Positions 59,801-64,000 of a DNA stretch of 64,000 nt are shown here, one piece after another. Both the position numbers and the translations under genes were made by a program. The number at the start of each line of letters is the position of its first letter. Positions within the stretch are counted from its first letter, which is position 1. This DNA is from CAZEBW01 sp964510205. GTDB lineage: Bacteria > Chloroflexota > Anaerolineae > VGOG01. The stretch covers positions 89,034 through 153,033 of the forward strand of contig CAZEBW010000001.1 in assembly GCA_964510205.1 (NCBI GenBank), read 5' to 3'. Under the pieces are notes generated by a model. The model did no database searches. It worked only from the letters and a program-made list of their open reading frames with translations, and was not told the DNA's origin.

Positions 59801-59962
59801 GGCCGGGGCTTCGATGAAAAGCAGCTTGCAGGCCGTGAAGCCCCGCAGCGTGGCATAGGGCTGTTAGGGATACGAGAAAGGGCGACCTTTCTGGGAGGCA
59901 GCCTCAGTATCCAATCGCATCCAGGGGAGGGAACGCGGCTGGCGATAGAAATGCCTGTGTGA
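56852..59962 (+). CDS. MEDS-PAS-PAS-GAF-GAF sensor histidine kinase (NarL partner type)
   Basis: 1036 residues. MEDS/DcmR sensory domain (about 15-205, GDHLCCIYETEEEHRAVL), PAS 1 (228-345), PAS 2 (350-475), GAF 1 (485-640), GAF 2 (660-815), HisKA_3 with His843 in LELHDELGQALT, and HATPase (945-1036; DDGRGFDEKQL, GIGLLGIRERA). Cytosolic; no membrane segment. It should phosphorylate the NarL-type regulator at 60442. PAS 1 is far richer in A and T than the rest, suggesting a transferred domain. A G9 tract lies at 56863-56871; an ATG at 56876 is an alternative start. Confidence 0.92.
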   Translation: MGRMGGGIMDHSNPKPGDHLCCIYETEEEHRAVLTPFLRQGLESGEKVVYIVDARTAEAIRDYLRQDGLDVEPRLASRQLSILTRDDAYMREGVFDPEGMIALLRAETKQALAEGYPALRVTGEMTWALRGLPGSERLIEYEAKLNEFLPGNQCLAICQYDRRRFDSEVLLDVLRTHPIAVIGADIYDNFYYIPPDDLLGGDLAAVELGYWLENLAKRKGTEEALRKSEEKYRNILESIEDGYYEVDIAGNFTFFNDALCQMLGYSRDEMMGMNNRQYMDKENAKKVYQTFNRVYTTGEPDKGFDWEIIRKDGAKKFVEASASLIKNSEGEPIGFRGIARDVTERKRMEEALKASEEHYRSLFDRVPVGLYRTTPEGQVLDANSALVQMLGYPDRESLLAVAVTDGYEDPEERTRWQALIEREGVVRDFEVQWRRHDGTIIWVRDNARVVQDGEGQVLYYEGAVEDITERKQRTMEISTMLEVTKAVSSTLHLEEVLTLISEQLVKAMGVDGCALSRWDQEADAVVTWIEFRRQDPEWADEPGTTYALDDFPATRAVLETRQPLAIHVSDLDADAAELAYMRKVESASLLMLPLAVGDRVVGLVELDQSEYERVFTAAEIRLCQALANQAAIAIRNARLFEAERNQRELAEALQEAAAAVSSTLDLDGVLDHILEQVERAVAGDAFSVMLIEEDIAHLARWRGYELPGEKTQPLPFDIPMTKYPNLIKMARTGRPIIVPDTALDPDWVPAARDQEWRRSYVGVPIRLGGATVGFLGASGTRPGHFGPEDARRMEALASHAATAIGNARLLDAINEHRTDLQRLSVQLLSAQEEERRRLSLELHDELGQALTAISFDLAAIEKELPPELIPRIREILAETGSLVNEVDDQVRELALDLRPYMLDDLGLVPALRWYVNRYAKRLNIEVEFEAIDLEDRLTADMETALYRVVQEALTNVARHAQANRVSVCLERKVSTVTASIEDDGRGFDEKQLAGREAPQRGIGLLGIRERATFLGGSLSIQSHPGEGTRLAIEMPV

Positions 59963-60010
59963 TTTGCGATTTGCGATTTGCGATTTGCGATTGACAAATC
60001 GAAAATCGCG
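59961..60010 (+). repeat. Heptamer array left of the four-helix-bundle gene
   Basis: GATTTGC four times, then GATTGAC, AAATCGA, AAATCGC. The first GA is part of the kinase TGA stop. The array is a hairpin-forming inverted repeat. Confidence 0.9.
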
Positions 60011-60022
60011 GAGGGGAGCGAA

Positions 60023-60376
60023 ATGGATGAGGAGGATTTGAAAAGGCGTACGAAGCAGTTTGCGTTGCGGGTGATTCACCTGGTAGAAGCCTTGCCACGG
60101 ACGCGAACGGCTCAGGTCGTTGGCGATCAACTCTTGCGTTCGGCGACATCGGTGGCAGCGAATTATCGGGCCGCGTGTCGGGCACGTTCACAGGCCGATT
60201 TCGTGCACAAGTTGGGTATCGTGGAGGAAGAGGCCGACGAATCCCTCTTCTGGCTGGAAATGGTGGCGGAAACTGACCTGATGCCAGCGCCACGTGTGCA
60301 GGATCTGATCCAAGAGGCTGATGAACTCACGGCCATCTTCGTTGCCTCCCGCAAAACAGCCAAGAAAAAGAAGTGA
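60023..60376 (+). CDS. Four-helix-bundle (S23/23S rRNA-intervening-type) protein
   Basis: 117 residues from the ATG at 60023 after GGAGGGGAGC. Helical, basic: QFALRVIHLVEALPRTRTAQ, QLLRSATSVAANYRAACRAR, KLGIVEEEADESLFWLEM and the Lys tail match the family first found in 23S rRNA intervening sequences and related to the Avd protein of diversity-generating retroelements. No reverse transcriptase is near. It lies between a kinase and its regulator and is flanked on both sides by heptamer arrays, like a cassette. Confidence 0.85.
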   Translation: MDEEDLKRRTKQFALRVIHLVEALPRTRTAQVVGDQLLRSATSVAANYRAACRARSQADFVHKLGIVEEEADESLFWLEMVAETDLMPAPRVQDLIQEADELTAIFVASRKTAKKKK

Positions 60377-60431
60377 TTTTCGATTCGCGAATGAGAATCG
60401 AAAATCGAAAATCGGCAATCGAAAATCGAGA
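60375..60431 (+). repeat. Heptamer array right of the four-helix-bundle gene
   Basis: TGATTTTCGATTCGCGAATG, then ATCGAAA, ATCGAAA, ATCGGCA, ATCGAAA, ATCGAGA. It starts in the stop codon of the preceding gene, as the left array does, and is mostly inverted relative to the left one. Confidence 0.85.
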
Positions 60432-60441
60432 GGGGTGGGTT

Positions 60442-61095
60442 ATGAACAAGATAAGAGTCCTGTTGGCCGAGGATCATACCATCGTTCGCAAGGGGCTGCG
60501 CGCCCTTCTGGAGGGCGAGGCAAACATAGAGGTGATAGGGGAAGCCGAGGATGGGAGAGAGGCCATTCAGAAGGTTGGACAGTTGCACCCCGACCTGGTA
60601 CTGATGGATATCACCATGCCGGCCCTCAACGGCCTGGAGGCTACCCGCCAAATCAAAAAGCTGTTTCCTGGGGTCAAGGTTTTGATTCTGACCATGCACG
60701 CTAACGAGGAGTACATCTTTCAAATCCTGCGGGCCGGGGCTTCAGGATACGTGGTCAAGAAAGCAGCGCCCACAGAACTGGTCTCGGCCATCCAGGCCGT
60801 TCACCGTGGCGATTCCTTCCTCAGCCCCTCCATCTCCAAGGGCGTCATCGAAGAGTATATCCGGCAGGCCGAGGCGATGACCCTGGACAGTTATGATAAA
60901 CTTACCAACCGCGAACGAGAGGTGCTGCAACTGGTCGCCGAGGGTCACTCGACCCGAGGGATCGCCGAGTTGCTGCACATAACCGAAGGAACAGTTCGCA
61001 GCCACAGAGCCCATCTGATGAACAAGCTCGATATTCACAGCACGGCAGAACTGACCCAATACGCCAGCCGTAAGGGAGCGATCAGTATAGAGTAA
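60442..61095 (+). CDS. NarL/FixJ-family response regulator
   Basis: 217 residues from the ATG at 60442 (GAGAGGGG ahead); the frame upstream runs through the repeat array. Receiver about 1-120 (LLAEDHTIVRKGL, phospho-Asp in LVLMDITMP near 56, VKKAAP Lys near 108) and LuxR-type helix-turn-helix about 150-215 (KLTNREREVLQLVAEG, GTVRSHRAHLMNKL). Partner of the kinase upstream. Confidence 0.94.
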   Translation: MNKIRVLLAEDHTIVRKGLRALLEGEANIEVIGEAEDGREAIQKVGQLHPDLVLMDITMPALNGLEATRQIKKLFPGVKVLILTMHANEEYIFQILRAGASGYVVKKAAPTELVSAIQAVHRGDSFLSPSISKGVIEEYIRQAEAMTLDSYDKLTNREREVLQLVAEGHSTRGIAELLHITEGTVRSHRAHLMNKLDIHSTAELTQYASRKGAISIE

Positions 61096-61129
61096 TGCCT
61101 TAAGATAAGACCTCGCGCTTGCAATGATC

Positions 61130-61163
61130 AAAAGACCCTGCGTTTTCGCAGGGTCTTTTTTTG
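61130..61163 (+). terminator. Rho-independent terminator of the kinase-regulator operon
   Basis: AAAGACCCTGCG pairs with CGCAGGGTCTTT, loop TTTT, followed by T4. It lies 35 bases after the regulator stop. Confidence 0.9.
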
Positions 61164-61292
61164 TTGAAAAATCAACGTTTTTTGTGCCAAAAATCAACGT
61201 TCCGCCAATAGACGAGATGGATCAAGTCGTGTATACTGAAGTAGGCGATAGTGTGCCTAGTGCAGGATGGTGCAAGTTCACCGACCATTCTC

Positions 61293-61765
61293 TATCATTG
61301 CGAGCTGGGCATGGGAGAAGAAACAAACGTAGGTGTCATCGCGAGCTGCCCCATGGCGCGTTCGCGCCACTCACTGTGAAAGAAACAATCGTAGGTGTCA
61401 TCGCGAGGAGCGGGTTTTGCGACGAACTTGGAAGTGGAAACGGCGTGATCCCCAATTCGCTGGTGGGAGATTGCTTCGGCAAAAAGATGCCTCGCAATGA
61501 CACAGCCGTGACTTGTTTCTTAGTAGCCTTCCATGGAGCGGCCCGTCATTCTAAAGGACAGAAACTTGTTCGTAGTAAGCCACGAAGCGCGGTTTGCGGA
61601 GGGTCATTCTTTGGCCGAAACAACGGCACTCCGCTTCGCTGCGTGCCTGACTACAAACGACCGCTCAAATTCCTTAGATAGGAACGGCTCTGGCGGTCGG
61701 CGTCGTCCCACCACCGTGGTGGTCGGCCTGATCACCCGCGCTGCCTGGTAGCGGAGTGACGAAGC
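61293..61765. repeat. TGTCATTGCGAG repeat compound in a 700-base gap
   Basis: TCATTGCGAG near 61294, TGTCATCGCGAG near 61335 and 61397, and CTCGCAATGACA at 61503; a second partial copy ends at GACGAAGCAATCCC near 61770. Pieces GAAACAAACGTAGGTGTCAT recur from 54988. Apart from the terminator at 61130, 61096-61810 has no gene I can support. Confidence 0.65.
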
Positions 61766-61810
61766 AATCCCTGTGCACTAGCAGCAAGGACAGACAAGGA
61801 GGAGGAAACG

Positions 61811-62197
61811 ATGCAGGTAATAAGAACCCTGATCGTTGATGATCATGCCGGCTTTCAACAGCGTCTCAAGGACTTCCTGTCCTTTGAGCGGGACATTGAA
61901 GTCATTGCAGAGGCAGCCAACGGACAGGAGGCCATCCTCAAAGCCAGAGAGCTCCAGCCCGACCTGGTTCTCATAGATGTGAGGATGCCAGGGACAAACG
62001 GGATAAGCGCCACTCGCCAGATCAAGGAAGAAATGCCTGAGGTGAAAGTCATCATGCTGAGCCTTTACGACATAGATGAGTACAGGAAAGCGGCTCTGGA
62101 CAGCGGGGCCAGTGGGTATGTGGTAAAAAAATCCCTGATCGAAGAGCTGGCGCCAGCGATTAGAGACGCTTTTAAGGTGTACGAGAGGGAGCAATGA
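61811..62197 (+). CDS. Receiver-only response regulator
   Basis: 128 residues; ATG after AAGGAGGAGG. A full receiver domain: LIVDDHAGFQQRL, phospho-Asp in LVLIDVRMPG near 54, LSLYD Thr/Ser region and VVKKSLIEE Lys near 107. No output domain. It may act as a phosphate shuttle or sink, or signal to the HD-GYP protein whose start is 48 bases after its stop. Confidence 0.9.
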   Translation: MQVIRTLIVDDHAGFQQRLKDFLSFERDIEVIAEAANGQEAILKARELQPDLVLIDVRMPGTNGISATRQIKEEMPEVKVIMLSLYDIDEYRKAALDSGASGYVVKKSLIEELAPAIRDAFKVYEREQ

Positions 62198-62245
62198 CAC
62201 CGTCACATTGTTGTGAACGACGAGCTCAAAGACGGAGGCATCTTA

Positions 62246-63631
62246 ATGAAGGGCATATCTCGCATCCTGATCGTTGACGGCGATGAGAATACCTGGAGGA
62301 CCCTCACGCCTATCCTTGGAAGGAAAGGTTGGGAGACCGAGACGGCCAGGACGGGGCGAGAAGCCCTGGAGAAGGCGCAGAAGAGATTCTTCAATCTGAC
62401 TCTCCTGGACCTCCGGCTGCCCGACATGGAAGGGATAGAGCTAATAGCCCGTCTGAAGGAAACGAATCCTGACATAGCGGTGATCATAGTCGCCGCTTAT
62501 GCCTCTCTGGAGACAGCAATACAGGCCCTAAACAATGGGGCGTCAGCTTACCTCACCAAGCCCTTGAACATGGATGAGGTGTTGACCACCGTCAGGGAGG
62601 CCCGGGAAAAGCAGCGCCTGGTTGGGGAGAAGCGGCGGGCGGAAGGGGATCTGCGAGCGTCAGAGGAGCGGTTCAGAGAGTTCGTCGAAAAAGCCAATGA
62701 CATCATCTGCACCCACGACCTGGAGGGGAACTTCACCTCGGCGAATCCGGCGGCAACGCGAATCTATGGTTACAGCCCCGAAGAGATGCTCCAGCTTAAC
62801 ATCGCTGATATCGTTGATCCTGAATATCTGCCCTTGGCGCGGCAGAAGGTTCAAGAGAAGCTAGAGGGTTCACCATGGACCAAGCCGTATGAGCTTCTGA
62901 CGTACAGCAAAGAGGGTAAACCCGTATGGGTGGAGGTCAGCGCTCGCCTTCTCGAAAGAGCGGGCCAGCCTGTTGAGGTGTTAGGCATTGCCCGCGACAT
63001 CACCGAGCGCAAGCGGGCGGAGGAAGAACTTCGACAGAGTTTCGAGAAATTACGAAGAGCCTTCGAGGGAACGGTCATTGTCTTAGTATCAGCAGTCGAG
63101 ATGAAGGATCCCTACACCGCTGGCCATCAACGGCGGGTCACCCAACTGACCTGCGCCATCGCCAACGAGTTGGGCCTTCCCAAGGAACAGATCGAGGGAC
63201 TACGCATGGCCAGCCTGATTCATGATCTGGGTAAGACCACTATACCTGCTGAAATCCTCAGCAAGCCCGGCCCGCTAAGCGAACTCGAATATGGTATGAT
63301 TCAAGCTCACCCCCAAGTCGGTCACGACGTATTGAATGGGACGATAGAATTTCCTTGGCCGGTGGCCCAAATCGTGCTTCAACATCACGAACGGATGAAT
63401 GGTTCTGGTTATCCTCAGGGCCTGAAGGGCAAGGAGATCATGCTGGAAGCGAGGATCCTGGCGGTAGCTGACGTTGTTGAGGCCATGGCCTCCTACCGAC
63501 CTTACCGACCGGCTCACGGCATAGATAAGGCTCTGGAGGAAATCTCGCAAAACAGGGGCGTCCTCTACGACCCTGAGGTGGTGGATGCCTGCCTGAAGCT
63601 GTTCACTGAGAAGGGGTTTGCGTTCGAGTAA
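62246..63631 (+). CDS. Receiver-PAS-HD-GYP cyclic di-GMP phosphodiesterase
   Basis: 461 residues from the ATG at 62246 (GGAGG seven bases ahead). Receiver about 5-120 (ILIVDGDENTW, phospho-Asp in LTLLDLRLPD), PAS about 145-265 (ANDIICTHDLEGNFTSANPA), HD-GYP about 280-455 (AGHQRRVTQLTC, LIHDLGKTTIP, HPQVGHDVL, HHERMNGSGYPQG). In the signature HHE-x-x-DG-x-GYP the Asp is Asn (MNGSGYP), a common variant. Same operon as the receiver-only gene. Confidence 0.92.
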   Translation: MKGISRILIVDGDENTWRTLTPILGRKGWETETARTGREALEKAQKRFFNLTLLDLRLPDMEGIELIARLKETNPDIAVIIVAAYASLETAIQALNNGASAYLTKPLNMDEVLTTVREAREKQRLVGEKRRAEGDLRASEERFREFVEKANDIICTHDLEGNFTSANPAATRIYGYSPEEMLQLNIADIVDPEYLPLARQKVQEKLEGSPWTKPYELLTYSKEGKPVWVEVSARLLERAGQPVEVLGIARDITERKRAEEELRQSFEKLRRAFEGTVIVLVSAVEMKDPYTAGHQRRVTQLTCAIANELGLPKEQIEGLRMASLIHDLGKTTIPAEILSKPGPLSELEYGMIQAHPQVGHDVLNGTIEFPWPVAQIVLQHHERMNGSGYPQGLKGKEIMLEARILAVADVVEAMASYRPYRPAHGIDKALEEISQNRGVLYDPEVVDACLKLFTEKGFAFE

Positions 63632-63675
63632 ATTACTGCTCGTTTGGAGATTAAAGAAACAAGTTCCCCAATCGG

Positions 63676-63782
63676 TGTCATTGCGAGGAGCGTTTTTTGC
63701 GACGAACTTGGAAGTGAAAACGGCGCAGTCTCCTTGCTGAACAAAGGTGGGGATTGCTTCGCAAAAAGCGCTCGCAATGACA
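63676..63782. repeat. TGTCATTGCGAGG repeat, last copy
   Basis: Ends TGTCATTGCGAGGAGC and GCTCGCAATGACA. Contains GCGACGAACTTGGAAGTG, also found in the copy at 61293-61503 (near 61420). Confidence 0.8.
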
Positions 63783-63830
63783 TCGTACCGGGAAGTTATT
63801 CTTTTACGAACGCCTTAGGAGATGCGCAAG

Positions 63831-64000
63831 GTGGAAGACCAAGCTAAGACCACAGAGCAACTCGTGAATGAATTGGGGGAGTTGCGCCAACGCCTCGCCG
63901 AATTGGAAGCGGCGGACGCCGGGCGCAAGCGGGCGGAGGAGGCGATGCGGGAGAGCAAGCGCCAACTGGAGAACCAGGAGCGCTTCATCACCAGCATCCT
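63831..64000 (+). CDS. Start of a sensor protein (PAS/kinase type), cut by the window edge
   Basis: 56 residues visible from a GTG at 63831 (AGGAG about ten bases ahead; an ATG at 63822 directly after AGGAG is less likely). TTEQLVNELGELRQRLAELE and RKRAEEAMRESKRQLE are the coiled-coil starts common to PAS-containing histidine kinases. Nothing more can be said. It lies 200 bases after the HD-GYP gene. Confidence 0.7.
   Translation, partial: MEDQAKTTEQLVNELGELRQRLAELEAADAGRKRAEEAMRESKRQLENQERFITSI

Noticed and set aside
60377..60441. Longer N-terminus for the NarL-type regulator
   Set aside because: It would be encoded by the heptamer array; the ATG at 60442 has a good ribosome site and matches the family start.

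Overview
The window reads as a piece of a Chloroflexota chromosome, probably Anaerolineae-like. This is inferred from gene content and order (recA-recX-rny, a very complete dcw cluster with a DUF1290 gene between ftsQ and ftsA, class III nrdD/nrdG with nrdR, GC-rich DNA with many TTG and GTG starts, many short palindromic repeats). No marker gene was compared, so the phylum is an inference. GC is high, about 55-62 percent by eye, with local AT-rich islands.

Layout. 1-7.7 kb: end of a radical SAM gene, tgt-uppP-PstS-like lipoprotein on the plus strand, then on the minus strand a glyoxalase II-like hydrolase, a PlsC-like protein lacking the usual catalytic residues and a winged-helix regulator, then a CtpA-type protease. 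7.7-13.4 kb: nuclease lipoprotein, rpsT, recA, a 650-base non-coding stretch with many hairpins and a strong terminator, recX, rny. 13.4-16.6 kb: ECF sigma factor with zinc-finger anti-sigma factor, tRNA-Leu(CAA), an Ntn-hydrolase-like protein. 16.9-21 kb (minus): ArsR regulator, HtrB/PatA-like acyltransferase, PimA-like glycosyltransferase, CDP-alcohol phosphatidyltransferase, MBL hydrolase; the set resembles the actinobacterial phosphatidylinositol mannoside locus. 21-26 kb: endonuclease V, sirtuin, HD-GYP and GAF proteins, a secreted protein, a stand-alone winged-helix protein. 26.2-31.6 kb: anaerobic ribonucleotide reductase split into a large subunit and a 57-residue glycyl-radical subunit, nrdG, a lipoprotein, a hypothetical membrane protein and nrdR.

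32-52.4 kb (minus) is one dcw cluster: mraZ-rsmH-ftsL-ftsI-murF-mraY-murD-ftsW-murG-two CvpA-like genes-murC-a Wzz-like gene-murB-ddl-ftsQ-sbp-ftsA-ftsZ. It carries out peptidoglycan precursor synthesis and septation and starts with a promoter followed by four 10-bp-spaced GTGG boxes that look like an MraZ operator. murE is not in it. Four mur genes (murC, murG, murD, murF) carry in-frame 7- or 8-bp tandem repeat arrays.

52.7-64 kb: selB, a coiled-coil protein, then a signalling region with a MEDS-PAS-PAS-GAF-GAF histidine kinase, a four-helix-bundle (S23-type) gene bordered on both sides by heptamer arrays, a NarL-type regulator, a receiver-only protein, a receiver-PAS-HD-GYP protein and the start of another sensor gene. 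At least five families of short inverted-repeat elements lie between genes.
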